DNA from: Protopterus annectens
Lineage: Eukaryota > Chordata > Ceratodontiformes > Protopteridae
Reading direction: 5' to 3'
DNA: 64,000 nucleotides
Assembly: GCF_019279795.1 (NCBI RefSeq)
Contig: NC_056737.1
Span: 43,723,946 to 43,787,945, forward strand
In this document: positions 53,147-64,000 of the stretch, piece by piece
Numbering within the stretch: the stretch's first letter is position 1
Layout: every line of letters starts with the position of its first letter
The notes under the pieces: model-generated
Databases searched by the model: none
What the model was told of the DNA's origin: nothing
The model's input: only the letters and a program-made list of their open reading frames with translations
Position numbers and translations under genes: made by a program

Positions 53147-56100
53147 ATTTATTTATTTTTATTATTTTACATTTGTTGACCGGGCTAGTCTAACTGGATA
53201 CATGTCCATTTTCAGTAGAGGCCCGGGGTGATAAGCTCCAAGATAGAACAATGAAATTAACAAGATAACAAATAAGGAAATATTAAACAAAAATCATATT
53301 TGCAATGCATATTACAGGTTATCACAGTAAATTCAGCAGTGCAGAATGCAGGCATAACATAGCATGCTAGTACAATCAAGATGTTCTAGAGGGAGATAGT
53401 ATTATGGTTAATAAGGAAGGAATCGCAGTTAATGAGTAGAAAGAGTAGGAAGAACAAAGTATTGAGAGACACATAACTAGTCAGGCTTAGTACAGGGGCA
53501 TAACCAGTGTGTTCTGAGGAACACATTCAATTTGTTTTTGAAGCATGATAGCGAGGAAAGTGAGTTGAGTTCACTGAGGAGGAGATTCCAGGCTTTTCCA
53601 ACAATATTACAGAAGAGGGAGTCGCCAGCCTTGTTGTTTGGCTTAGAGGTATTTACTAGAAGTCTCTGAGAAGACCTTAAGGATTTCAGGTTTTTATAGG
53701 GAGTGATGAGTGTGGATAGAATAGGAGTTTTGGAAGGTTTGTAAAGAGTGTTGTGGGCTATAGATAGTTGATGGAATTTAATCAGATTTTGTAGTTCAAG
53801 CCATCCCAGCTGCTTTAAATTGATGCAATGGTGGGTTCTAAATGGGTTGCCTGTAGCAAATCTGGCAATGTTATTGTAGGACATTTCCATTTTGCTAAGA
53901 TTGTTTTTAGATAGATTAGTAAAAATGGGTGAGGCATAAAGAAGTGAAGAGATTAGATGAGTGTGTGCTACAGTGGTTTTAGCTGTAGGTAAGAGGAAGG
54001 ATTTTATCGTACAGAGAGAGCCAAGTTTTTTGTTGACAGTTTTTATAGTATTGTTAATATGGATGTCAAAGTTCAGATTGTTGTCAATGGTGACACCCAA
54101 TAGCTTGGTGGTTGGTTCAGGGGATATAATAGTTTTATTGGTAGAGATAACTGAGAAATCAAGAGGAGAGGACTTATTGGTGGGAGAGAAGAGGAGGAGT
54201 TTAGTCTTTTTGGGATCTATGTGTGAACCATTGCTCAACTGTGTTAAAATACTTGTTGGGTAAGAGAGTGAAGTTCAGAAGAGGAAGTGGCTGAGCATAT
54301 CAGTGTGGAGTCGTCAGCATATTGTATGCATGTGGCTTGGGGATGGCAAGGTGAAGGTCATTAATAAATATGGAAAAAAGTAGAGGTCCTAGGATGGACC
54401 CTTGAGGGCCACCAAGGTTGACGGGCAGGTGAGTGGAGAGAGACTTGTGCCATAGTACGGCCTGTTGTCTTTTATCAAGGTAGGACTGGAACCACTTTAT
54501 AGAAGATGTATCTAGTGACAGGCATTTAAGTATTTTGATGAGAATTTGGTGATTTACCATGTCAAAAGCTTTAGACAGGTCAATAAATAGTGCTGAAGAA
54601 AGCTTGTTAAGGTTGGGGTTTTTATTGATACAATCTATGAAGGAAAGAAGGGCAGTGGTAGTGCTATGTGAAGGTCTAAATCCATGTTGACAGTTGGAAA
54701 GTAAATTATTTTGGGTTAGATGGTCAAGTAATTGTCTGTGAATGCATTTCTCCATGATTTTTGCCAAAGGCAAGAGAAGGGCAATGGGGCGGTAGTTGGA
54801 GAGTTCAGTGGAGTGTCCACCTTTATGGAGGGGGATAATATGGGAAATTTTCCATAAACTGGGGATATGACTTTCGGTAATAGTTCTATTGATCAGAGTA
54901 GAAATGGGATAAGCAATAGCTTTAGCGGAATGTTGTAGGAATTCAGCAGGTAGTTGGTCTGCTGAGGGTGAGCATGGTTTTAGTTTCTGTAGAAGGGTTA
55001 GAATATATGTTGTTGGGACAGGTTGAATATGAAACATAGGGGGTAAGGTTGATTTATAGGAAGGTAGAGTGAAGTTATTAGGTGATAGTTGACTAGCTAG
55101 TGTTTGTATAGCATTAGTAAAAAAGGTACTGAAAGCATTAGCTGTATTCATTGGATTTTTGTGGTTAGTATTTTGAGGGTTTGGAGTAGTGGATTGACCT
55201 GGATGGAATAGTTGGTTAATGCTAGCCCAAAACTTTTGTGAGTTATTTTGATTAGCTTGTTGGGATTGTAGGTATAGTTTCTTTTATCAGATATTATAGC
55301 TTTCTTGGTTTCATTTCTTAGCTGTCTAAATGTTAGTTGGTCTACAGGGTTTTTAGTCTTTCTCTATTTTGCCCAAAGTTTGTTTTAAGATTTATTTTGT
55401 GTTTGGTTTCTTTTGACAGCCATGGAGCAGATTTGGTTTTAATTCTAATTAATCTGGTTGGAGCATGGTGGTTGAGAATGGCAAGGAAGTTGGAGTTAAA
55501 GTAACTAACGGCTTCATCTAAAGGATGTGTTGTAAGGGAGACCAGTTGCAAGCTCTTAGTTCCATTTGGAATAGTTCAGGGTTAAAGTACTTTTTAGATC
55601 TGATGTTTTTGACAGATGTTGGAATGGGAGAGTTGATTTTATGTCTGATGATGTAGGTAAGAAAGTGGTCACTTAAATCATCAGGAAGGTTCCTGAATGA
55701 TAAATGTGAGGATGATGGTTTATGAGAATCCATTCTAATAAGCTTGATTTCTTGTTAGATTTATTTATCCTGGTGGGGGAGGTAATGGTTTGGGAATACC
55801 CATACAGGTTAATATAGTTTGTGGGGAGGCTGCTGCAGTCGCAGCTCCAGTCAATGTTTGTGTCACCTAGGATTATGGTTTCTTGGGGCAGGTATTGGGA
55901 AAGCCAGCAAAGTATATTCTCCATGGTGGCAGTGTTGTTACTAGGTGGTAGATATATACAGATAATATAGATGGATATGGCATTGTTAAGATGAAGTTTG
56001 GAGATAAGAATTTCTGTATTGGAGTCTATAGGTGGTTTACAGTCGTGAGTGGTTAATAGTAAGCTAGATTTATATAGAATAGCAACCCCACCACCTTTCT

Positions 56101-56400
56101 TGGACTCAGTCTAGTCTCAGGATATTATATCCAAGTGGGATGATTTCATTGTCTTTGGTTACAGGTTTTAACCAAGTTTCTGTTAAGCAGAGAATATCAA
56201 AGGAGTAGATTTCAGTTAGTGCTTGGAGTTGAGTTACTTTATTGTTTATGCTACGTATATTAAGATGAGCAATTAAAATGGGAGTTCGATGGTTTACAGA
56301 GGGCATGAGTAGGTGATTCTTTGTGGTTGAGGAGAAAGATAGGAGTTGTTGTTGGGCCTGGGTTAGGGTGGATGTCACCATCCTTTAAAGAGAGTAGTGG
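53147..56400 (-). mobile_element. L2-like LINE, ORF2 full length
   Basis: The element runs on the minus strand from an ORF2 start near 56381 to a TTTATTTA tail at 53147. Endonuclease, linker, RT and C-terminal domain follow in order, and the 3' block (gttgaccgggctagtc to gcccggggtgataagctcc) matches the other copies. Its 5' end probably lies further right, since 56400-58244 is a distinctive pyrimidine-rich leader with a tandem array. Confidence 0.85.
53477..56381 (-). pseudogene. L2-like LINE ORF2 (APE endonuclease-RT), several breaks
   Basis: The start at 56381 gives about 35 residues before HLNIRSINNKV, the first endonuclease motif, then LCLTETWLKP. A break separates this from ILGDTNIDWS near 55870 (GDFN changed to GDTN) and SLLEWILINHH. 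The linker is at 55733-55342. The RT (55151-54300) has NYRPIALLLPLAKIMEK, HGFRPSHSTTTALL, FIDLSKAFDMVNHQIL (motif A) and GGPQGSILGPLLFSIF. A frameshift near 54325 splits off the YADD box. The C-terminal part (54238-53477) has KLLGVTIDNNLNF. There are about five breaks, so it is inactive, but both catalytic domains are recognisable. Confidence 0.86.
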
Positions 56401-57624
56401 ACTTAGATAGTTTGTGTTGGGGAATCTGCTGTATAGAGGTAGGACTTTCCTGGGATTTTGATTGTTCTATTTTATGTGTAGTGTTCTATGGTACTTAGGA
56501 AGTATGTAGTTAGATGATGATGTTATATTAGCATGAATAAAAAGGAAAGGAGAGGTTGGAGAGTTGGTTTCCTTATTGGGGTAGTTTAGGTATGGGCCTA
56601 GTGGGTGAGGATTAAAGAAGGTAGTAGTGAGAGTGTGAATAAGAGTGGGACATAAGATGGGATGGGTTGTTTATACATTGAATGAATAAATATAGATTGT
56701 TTGTAGGTTGATAAAAGAAATTCACTGGGTGGAGATGAAAGAAGGGAGTAGGATGTGGTGAGATAAAAGGAGAGTGGTGAGAGGTTAATAATAGTGCAGC
56801 TGGGTAACTGGAGAGTGTTTAGAAAGTAAAGGTAGGAGGAAGAGTGTTTTTAAAGAGTAATGGTAAGAGCAAGAGGTATGTAATGAGAGTAATGGTAAGA
56901 GGAATAGGTGTGGTTAGAGAGTAATGGGAAGAGGTGTGGTTAGAGAGTAATGGGAAGAGGAAGAGGTGTGGTTAGAGAGTAATGGGAAGAGGTGTGGTTA
57001 GAGAGTAATGGGAAGAGGAAGAGGTGTGGTTAGTAAGTATAAGGGTAAGATCCCTGGGGGTGGGTGGGGATTTGTGGGTAGGGAGGGGAGCGGATGGAGC
57101 GGGTAGAAACAGATACTGAAGGAGTTAGTGAAAAAAAATTAGCTAGGCTAATTCCGGTGGTAGGTTGGAATAGAATAGGGGCTAGAAAGGTGTCTGTGGT
57201 CTGTAGATATGGAGGGGGGGGGAGAGAGGACTAGAAAGGTGTCTGTGGACAGTAGAAATGAAGGAAAAACAAAAGAGAGGGCTAAATAGCACTTCTGGGA
57301 CTACTGAAATTAAAGAAATTCAGGTTAAGTAGTTGATCATGAGAAAAGGGTAAGAGGAGATTTTGGCTGCAATAAGGGTGCCATCTAGTGGACGGTTCAA
57401 GTATTGCAGGCTTGTTTGAGAGGGAGTAAGTTGGTAGACTGCAGAGTAATGTGTGAAAAGACAAGGGGGTTATCTATGCAGGTAGGAGGAGTGAGGTAGT
57501 GAAGTTACAGAAGTAGGGGGAGTAGAGGCTGCTGGCTGTCCTAGCTCAGGACTGGCTTTAACACTTATGCTAGTGGTACAATAAATAGAAAGTCTTTCTT
57601 GTAGGAATTATTCAGCAGACATAC
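56401..57624 (-). other. Purine/pyrimidine-asymmetric leader upstream of the L2-like ORF2
   Basis: The plus strand is strongly G/A-rich and therefore C/T-rich in the LINE sense strand. It contains short repeats: gagtaatgggaagagg units at about 56892-57030 and a ctagaaaggtgtctgtgg pair near 57184 and 57230. No ORF1 is recognisable. It may be the 5' UTR of the LINE. That it belongs to the element is inferred from position. Confidence 0.5.
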
Positions 57625-58244
57625 TTTACTGGTTTCCTTGAAAGAGGGATTGTAGGATTGTTATGCAATGGGGTGACCCGCCGATATTTGGAGAGGGTTC
57701 TTTAGCTTCCTGCTGACTAGCACTGGAAGCACAGGATGAGTAGAGTAATTTACTGGTTTCCTTGAAAGAGGGATTGTAGGATTGTTATGCAATGAGGTGA
57801 CCCGCCGATATTTGGAGAGGGTTCTTTAGCTTCCTGCTGACTAGCACTGAAAGCACAGGATGAGTAGAGTAATTTACTGGTTTCCTTGAAAGAGGGATTG
57901 TAGGACTGTTATGCAATGAGGTGACCCGCCAATATTTGGAGAGGGTTCTTCAGCTTCTTGCTGTCTAGCACTGGAAGCACAGGATGAGTAGAGTAATTTA
58001 CTGGTTTCCTTGAAAGAGGGATTGTAGGATTGTTATGCAATGAGGTGACCCGCCGATATCTGGATAGGGTTCTTTAGCTTCCTGCTGACTAGCACTGGAA
58101 GCACAGGATAAGTAGAGTAATTTACTGGTTTCCTTGAAAGAGGGATTGTAGGATTGTTATGCAATGAGGTTACCCGCCGATATTTGGAGAGGGTTCTTTA
58201 GCTTCCTGCTGACTAGCTCTGGAAGCAGAGGATGAGTAGAGTAA
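57625..58244. repeat. Five tandem 124-bp units
   Basis: Units start with TTTACTGGTTTCCTTG at 57625, 57749, 57873, 57997 and 58121, exactly 124 bases apart, and end near 58244. They differ at only a few positions each. The array sits at the expected 5' side of the minus-strand L2-like LINE. Tandem 5' monomers acting as promoters are known from mouse L1, and a similar role here is a hypothesis. Confidence 0.92.
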
Positions 58245-59140
58245 CACAGAGGCAGACGCTGGGTGAGGAGCAATCAGCAGCCAGGGCTTATCCCAAGTCC
58301 TAACATATCTCTCAGAGGATGCACTTTCTCCCTCATATGGTATTAATGCAGGACCACTTTCTACATTACTGTTTCACTGACTGTTATCTGAACAAGGACT
58401 GCCTGTTTTGATCACATATTTCTGCATTGCTACTCAAGATCAGCTCCCTTCCAAAAAGGTACAAAATATAAAGAAGATACCTCCTCACAACATCCTTAAC
58501 TCTTGTCTGCCCTACACAGGTACTCATGCAGTTCATGACCTTCTAGCCATTTCTTGCAATTTTGTCAGTCTCCCATAGAAGGTTTTACAACAAACATCCA
58601 ATATAGTCAGGTTTTGGTTTCAAAATGGCATTGTAAGAACATGTGTGACCTTAAACCATGACACTGCATTAATTGCCACAGTTGTTAATCACAGTAGAGT
58701 ACCTCAAAAAGTGACACAAAGCTATCATGGAGTGTAATATGCCAAGGTTGCAGTCTATGTCACAGTTTCAAAAGGGTGTTACTCACATACTCTGAATCAT
58801 GTCAGCATACAACAGACTTACATAAAGTAGTCATAACATACTACATACAGAACATTTTGACTTAACTTTGGCATTACAAACCTGACTTACCTGTATGTAC
58901 TCCTGTTTTTGTTGCATGTCACCATTGCTTTGCATACTGTTGCATACACACTTGTTAAGAGTAGTCAATCAATCATGTATGCAAGGAAGATTTTAATAGA
59001 CTGAGATAATGTTACCTGCCCTTTAAAAGGAAACTAGCTGTGTCAGATCTGTCTCATATAGCTCTCTAATTTAATTCTAAGACCTGCAATTGGAAGTCCC
59101 AGAACAAGAAAAAAACATCAAAATTGTAAAACAGTTGTTG
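58245..59140. other. No recognised feature
   Basis: Unique-looking DNA without open frames or repeats that I can identify. Confidence 0.5.
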
Positions 59141-59400
59141 TTCTTCTTTCGGCTTTTCCCGGTTAGGGGTCGCCACAGCAGAACTCCGGTCCGCTAATGA
59201 TTGGCAGTTGATTTTTTTACAGGTGCCGAGGTGCCAGCTCAACGCCCAACATTCAACGAAGGCATTCCCACTCTACGCATGTCTTTCGAATGCCACTCGA
59301 CCGTAGGGAGGACATGCAGACTCCACACAGAAGGCGCTCCAGCCGAGAATCAACCGGGAAAACCTCTTGCTGTGAGGCAACAACGCTACTGCTGCACCAA
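59141..59400 (-). mobile_element. tRNA-derived SINE, copy 2
   Basis: Minus strand: GGTGCAGCAGTAGCGTTGTT and GCCTCACAGC (box A side), CGGTTGATTCTCGG (box B), CTTCTGTGTGGAGTCTGCAT, and an end of TGTGGCGACCCCTAACCGGG with CCGAAAGAAGAA. It is clearer than the copy at 22739 and has the tail GAAGAA expected of this family. Open frames on the plus strand here are shadows. Confidence 0.82.
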
Positions 59401-59524
59401 AAACAGTACATGTTGAAAATTGCTCTTATTCAAAGTTTTACTTGCATAACTCCAAAATCACTTTGGAAAAAAATGAACACTCAGACACAGCAATCTCAAT
59501 TAGATCCGAGTCCCCAATTTACTT

Positions 59525-59725
59525 TTTATTTTATATTACCTATTTGTTAACCAGTTAAGCCCACTGGACAAAGTGTCCCTTTTTAGGGACAATGCAGCAG
59601 CAATGTCTGGTTAAGTGACTTGTTTGGAGTCACACAGTAGGCAAATGGAAATGAAAAGAGTCAAACCATGTGTCCTTGTCTACAGGAAGCAGCTTTAACA
59701 ACTCAGATCCTTAATCCTGTCAAAT
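59525..59725 (-). mobile_element. MIR/CORE-SINE-like element with L2-like tail
   Basis: On the minus strand GGTTTGACTC (box B-like) is followed by CTGTGTGACTCCAAACAAGT and CACTTAACC, which resembles the CORE segment of MIR-type SINEs. The 3' part (gtccagtgggcttaactggt, taacaaataggtaatataaa) resembles the L2-like LINE end in this window. A tRNA head, CORE and LINE tail in that order define a CORE-SINE. Divergence is high. Confidence 0.55.
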
Positions 59726-60175
59726 GCTTTTACACATTCTGACTCCTGTTCAAAGATTCAAATTTGCCAGTCTCAGAACTTAAAACTGTTATAGTTTCAA
59801 AATGAACAAACTGATCAAGCGCAATGGGTGAGGTTTTCAAGTTCTCTGTTCATGGATATGCTGTGTCCAGAAATGTCAGATGTGCATTGTTTAAACCAAC
59901 ATTAGTTCATTAATGCTGACAGCTCTAATCATGCTCTGCTGTTAATCACATCTGAAGCTCTTTTTCTCTAGACTGTCTTATCTCACTCAAGCTGACAGTG
60001 CTTGAAAGGCAGACCACAAACAAAACTTTTCTTTCTTTCTTTCTGTTAACTTAATCATGGTAGTGAATTTGCAGTATTCAGTGCCAAGATTAAGCTCATT
60101 AAACATGACAAAATGTTTTGGCTTAACAAGAAATGCAAAAATCTGTTTTTCTTGTACACCTGAAAAGATTTTCTA

Positions 60176-60473
60176 ACTTTTAACTTGCTTTGTGACTTCA
60201 GGCAGTTGTGAACCAGCCCTCTTGTGAGAGCTGTCATACCTAATTAACTGTTTCCTTCTGATGTTAAGTTAAACACTGTTTACTTGGATGTTCTAATCAA
60301 GCTCTCCCAAAGATTAAATAAATTACTTTTAACTTGCTTTGTGACTTCAGGAAGTTGTGAACCAGCCTGCTGTGGGAGCTGTCATACCTAATTAACTGCT
60401 TCCTTCTGATGTTAACAAGTTAAACACTGTTTACTTGGATGTTCTAATCAAGCTCTCCCAAAGATTAAATAAA
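60176..60473. repeat. Tandem duplication, 149-bp unit, two copies
   Basis: ACTTTTAACTTGCTTTGTGA starts at 60176 and again at 60325, and both copies run to AAGATTAAATAAATT. Differences are few (for example TGTTAAGTTAA against TGTTAACAAGTTAA), so the duplication is fairly recent. The unit has no coding potential. Confidence 0.92.
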
Positions 60474-60580
60474 TTCAATCAGTATAAATCAATTCATGTT
60501 TGTAAAGCTTTTCTAGCCATTTTAACTCTTTGTTTGAAAGGTATGAAAAGCACAGAACAACCACAAACTGATATAAAAAT

Positions 60581-60713
60581 CCAGATAGAAGCCAATAAGA
60601 TCCACAACTGATTTACTGATTGAGCGCTTTCGTCTCACAATAGAAACTTCATCAGAATCTGCTGAAAGTGCTCAATCAATAAATCGTTGTGGATCTTACT
60701 GGCTTCTATCTGG
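60581..60713 (-). other. Long inverted repeat enclosing a hammerhead-ribozyme-like core
   Basis: Arms of about 50 bases (60581-60631 and 60664-60713) are complementary with about four differences. On the minus strand the loop and arm edge read CTGATGA (60649-60655), then AGTTTC-TATTGT-GAGAC, which can fold as a 5-bp stem with one wobble pair, then GAAA (60628-60631). This is the order of the hammerhead catalytic core. The long arms would be stem III. A normal stem I is not evident, so catalytic activity is doubtful. Hammerhead motifs are common in retroelement-derived repeats of amphibians and fishes. Confidence 0.5.
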
Positions 60714-61555
60714 CTTTTTATATTTGTTTGAAAGGTATTAACTGGAAATTTTCTCCATTGTTAAGCATCTGTTTCTTCTGATTTTCCTGCCAAGGAGTGT
60801 ATCATTCAACTGATTTGTTTGCAGTTAAAAACACTCTTTAGAGTCTCCTTGCTCTTTTTTTTTGTTTAAAACTCTTATTTAGGATCTCACTGTTGTTTTT
60901 CTGCTGTGGTAAACATTTCTGCAGTGTTTTCTGCCTAAAATAGTGTAGCTAGTAGCTGTAGCATAGTCCTGACTAAGGGTTGCCATTTCTGGGTCTGGTT
61001 GTTTGTTCTGAGCACAGTTTTCCAGGCCATCTTGGATTAGAAAGGGCTCTTCTGCACTCTAGTGAGAGGATTGTGCTGACTGGTCCCTGGCTGGTAAAAT
61101 TTGGCTGGTCTAGGGCTTGGAGTAAGCACCTCATTGGTTCTTTTGAGCTTTTTTAAAAGTTGTTTTAGGTTTTAACCTTCTGGTATTTAACCCCCACCAC
61201 TGACTGGGTTTCTGCTTGCTTGCTCATCATGCAGCACCATGGACAGCCGCGCAATTGTGCTCCATAGCCAGATAGATAATTTCAAAAAATTTTCCCTTAG
61301 ACATAGTTGTATCCCAACAGTGTAGTTCCTCATCTTTTGCAGATTTCTGGGAAAAGAGGCAGTACTAGTGAAGCTGTGTAAGCACCTCATTGTAATAACA
61401 GCCTCAAGATTTTTTCTGAGGCCCCACTCTATCTACTAAGGTAGCATTAAGCCTAGCCTCTGAGGTATTAATATAACTTGCCCACTAGTTATTCCTACAT
61501 GTGACCCCTTTCACACTATATTCCTTTTTCTGACCATATAAATTCACCTAGCACT
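60714..61555 (+). other. Possible 5' leader of the terminal CR1 LINE
   Basis: No frame of note. The right part probably contains the CR1 5' UTR, because ORF1 starts at 61556. The boundary is not visible. Confidence 0.35.
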
Positions 61556-62484
61556 ATGAATGGGCAATTTGCCACAGTTTCTCCAGCCAGATTGGTTGAC
61601 ATGGGCATCCTGAGGCAGTGCAGCAAGTGTCTCATGTATATAGACAGCCCTCTACTTCTAGTCCACACAAACTCAACATGTGAGAGATGCAACTATATTA
61701 AAAACCTTGAATCAATATTTTCTCTCTCACAAGCCAGTTAATACATCTGACACTGAGCGGGTTGTCAGCATGCGCACCTCACTACTTACTCCACCCAAAC
61801 CCACATCACACATTCCTACATATGTGATGGTCCCCGACACAAACGTACCTAAACACCACAGACCTCCCAAACACAAAGACAAGCATGGTACACATATTAT
61901 TTCCTCTGCAGAACACAATACACACAAAAGCTCATGCACCAGTTTCTCACCTGTCAAGTCCATAAAGCTAAACACTAAACCTAACATGTTAGTCACAGGA
62001 GACTCCACTCTGAGACACACAGATGTCCCTCGCACCAGGCCAGATAAGGAGAAGGTCACGGTCAGCTGTCTGTCAGGTGCCAGGATCCACCAAATCACAC
62101 ATGCACTCAAGTCTCTCAACAACAGGTACCATTATGACTCTGTCATAGACCATGTTTGTGTGAATGACTTGAGACTTATCTCTCTGGACTATATGAAGAG
62201 AGACATGACTGAGCTCTCAGACTATGTTTCTCAGGCAGGTATGTTCTTAGCCTTAAGCAGCATTTTACCTTCACTCAGAATGATGCCTCAATACAAACAG
62301 AAAATGACTGACTTCAATAACTGGCTTAGTTTTTGGGCATCATTCTAAGGGGATCCAGTATCTGTCAGCCTGGGATGACATGATCGACAGACCTCGATGC
62401 TTTGCCAGAGATGGTCTTCATCTGTCACCCCTGGGATTTTGGCTACTGCCTAAGGCTCTTGCCACCCCCATAGTCCCTTTTTAA
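61556..62484 (+). pseudogene. CR1 ORF1 (SGNH esterase-like), frameshifted
   Basis: MNGQFATVSPARLVDMGILR starts at 61556 with CxxC pairs in QCSKCLMY and CERCNY. A frameshift near 61730 moves the rest to the frame of 61680-62348: MLVTGDSTLRHTD (GDS), KVTVSCLSGARIHQIT, and VCVNDLR, where the GVND glycine is replaced by cysteine. Another shift near 62340 precedes CFARDGLHLSPLGF, where Asp and His are kept. The gene ends near 62484. Confidence 0.85.
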
Positions 62485-62544
62485 GCAGTGTCACAAGGAT
62501 AAAAATCCTGATGTAAAAAGACCACCCAAAAACAACCTTAAGGT

Positions 62545-64000
62545 CATGTTGCTAAATGCTAAGTATCTTAGCATGAAACTGCACTCACTGGAAGCAGTCC
62601 TCACCCTGTTGGACGCAGACATTTGTGCAGTCACAGAGACCTGGTTCAAGGCTGTGGAGAACATCCCAGCTACACTGGGTTAAACCACCTTCCACACGTT
62701 CAGACAACAAACTGAAGGCAAGAAATCTAAGGGAGGTGATGTATCAATATTAATCAAGGATAAATACACCTCCAGATTGATCACACAGTATGACACCCTA
62801 GGGATACTTCTGATGTAGTTAACTGTTGGTAGGACACCTATTGAAGTCATTGCCAGCTGCAGAACCCCCTACATAAATCATGACACCCACTCTGCCTATT
62901 TGGATCAACTTCAGTCTATCAAGATACATCCTAACACCATAGTTTTGGATGACTTTACATACCCCAGCATTGACTGGTTGAATTACTCATGCTGCAACTC
63001 ACCTACCCAAAGGTTCCTCGACTTTGTCAACTCCAATGCCCTAGACCAGCTGGTTGACACCCTCACCAGGGGCACCAACATCCTGGACCTCGTGCTTACA
63101 AATATGGGATACCACTGTAGCTCCCCCACTGTGAGTTCATCCCTGGTGAGATCTGACCAGAAATCAGTCTCATTTGAGGTATGTATCACACCTGACCCTC
63201 CCCTACCAGCAACTAGACTAAAAACGTCTCCAAAACAGATTAGAACCTGTTACGGGATGGCATAAATAGCTAGCTTCATTGCATCTCTCCCGTCAGACGG
63301 AGCCAGTAACTATGCCAAGCTCTACAATACAAGCTATACAAGCACCTGTTAGAACCAAAACAAGCTCTTCAAACAAAAGCAAATCTGCCTGGTGGATAAC
63401 CAGCATTAACAAGCTTTACAATAAAAGGAAGAAACTGCTGTCCAAGAGTAAGAAGGAGTAGGCAGCAAAATGGAGACACTCCCTCCTCAGCTTAAATAAG
63501 CAAATACGACTTCTTGTGAAATACTCCAAGGCAAACAACGTATCCAAGTTAACATCCTCCACCAAGGAAAACCATAAGGTGCTCTTTAGTTACATCCGTA
63601 ACCTAAAAGGTAAGGCTCAGATTTGCACCAAACTGGTAGTTAATGGTAACACATACACTGCGCCGGTGGGCATAGATAACCTGCTAGCCAACAGGTTCAG
63701 TGAAAACTTCACTTCCCCATCACCACCACACGTACTTCATGACATCCCTACTACCTGTCCCCTACCTTTTATCTCTAAAGAGCAGGTTGTAAACTCCCTC
63801 TCTAACCCTAAAACACAGCATCATTGGGACCCAAATAATATCCCAGGCTGTATCCTACGTGAGCTCAAACAAGAATTAGCATCACCATTGGCTAATCTTT
63901 TCAATCACAGTCTAAGCCCTGGCTTCATCCCAGCTGAATGAAAAATAGCCACTGTTATCCCCTGCACAAAGGTGGTGCTCCTACTGACCCTGGGAACTAG
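62545..64000 (+). pseudogene. CR1 ORF2 5' part (endonuclease, RT start), broken and cut by the window end
   Basis: Begins MLLNAKYLSMKLHSLEAVL, with AVTETWFKA near 62630. Stops follow near 62680 and 62815. The frame at 62900-63265 holds IVLDDFTYPSIDW (GDFN changed to DDFT), ILDLVLTNMGY and VRSDQKSVSFEV, where the SDH histidine is Gln. The linker (SAWWITSINKLYNKRKKL) is near 63385, and 63516-63941 covers KANNVSKL to the RT start with IPGCILRELKQEL. The endonuclease has lost active-site residues, so this copy is dead regardless of the frameshifts. Confidence 0.85.

Larger units (their letters stand above)
61556..64000 (+). mobile_element. CR1-like LINE, continuing past the window end
   Basis: Same layout as the copy at 546: ORF1, then ORF2 with endonuclease, linker and the start of the RT. 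The window ends inside the RT fingers. Each ORF has a few frameshifts, so it is somewhat older than the first copy. Confidence 0.88.

Noticed and set aside
59201..59550. Two overlapping plus-strand frames
   Set aside because: They run antisense through a SINE and have no recognisable protein features.

Overview
The window is a stretch of large, repeat-packed vertebrate-type nuclear DNA. I see no host protein-coding gene, no rRNA or tRNA gene and no CRISPR array. Almost everything recognisable is a transposable element: tyrosine-recombinase retrotransposons (DIRS), three kinds of LINE (CR1-like with an SGNH-esterase ORF1, an L2-like APE LINE, and an R4/Dong/Rex6-like LINE with a restriction-like endonuclease), tRNA-derived SINEs, a MITE, a possible miniature LTR element and several minisatellites. 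DIRS plus CR1/L2 abundance, Rex6-type LINEs and a tRNA SINE of fish/amphibian style suggest a large-genome amphibian (caecilian or salamander) or a lungfish. The species cannot be fixed from this sequence alone.

Layout. 1-4441: near full-length CR1 LINE (+), ORF1 intact, ORF2 frameshifted, with an ACCTATGA-type 3' tail. 4581-4880: minisatellite. 6574-12186: DIRS copy 1 (-), the best preserved. 12470-12990: CR1 relic. 15145-16595: 50-bp minisatellite with higher-order structure, split by an L2-like LINE tail. 17870-21901: two decayed CR1 copies facing each other. 22060-27206: R4-clade LINE (+) with a nested 852-bp TRIM-like insert. 27528-33880: one CR1 copy (-) split by DIRS copy 2 (27630-32808). 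33885-38549: DIRS copy 3, 3'-truncated. 38808-40790: CR1 (-). 42107-42317: MITE. 43930-46745: L2-like LINE (+) split by an opposite-strand L2-like LINE. 46968-52596: DIRS copy 4. 53147-58244: L2-like LINE (-) with a pyrimidine-rich leader and five 124-bp tandem units upstream. 59141-60713: SINEs, a tandem duplication and a hammerhead-like inverted repeat. 61556-64000: CR1 (+), running off the window.

How the parts work together. All four DIRS copies lie on the minus strand and share one architecture: inverted terminal repeats, gag, RT-RNase H-methyltransferase-like ORF, overlapping tyrosine recombinase, and an internal complementary region (ICR) next to the 3' end that is complementary to both outer termini. 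Left termini read AGTACAG and right termini end ACAT; the ICR carries the fused junction. Both ITRs contain a TATA box with an initiator about 30 bp downstream, so each end could drive transcription inward. The SINEs appear to borrow LINE 3' ends: one has a CR1-like tail and one an L2-like tail, matching LINEs in the same window. Nested insertions give a relative age order: DIRS 2 is younger than the CR1 it splits, the minus L2-like copy is younger than its plus-strand host, and the TRIM-like insert is younger than the R4 LINE.

All assignments come from reading motifs and comparing copies within the window. No database search was run.
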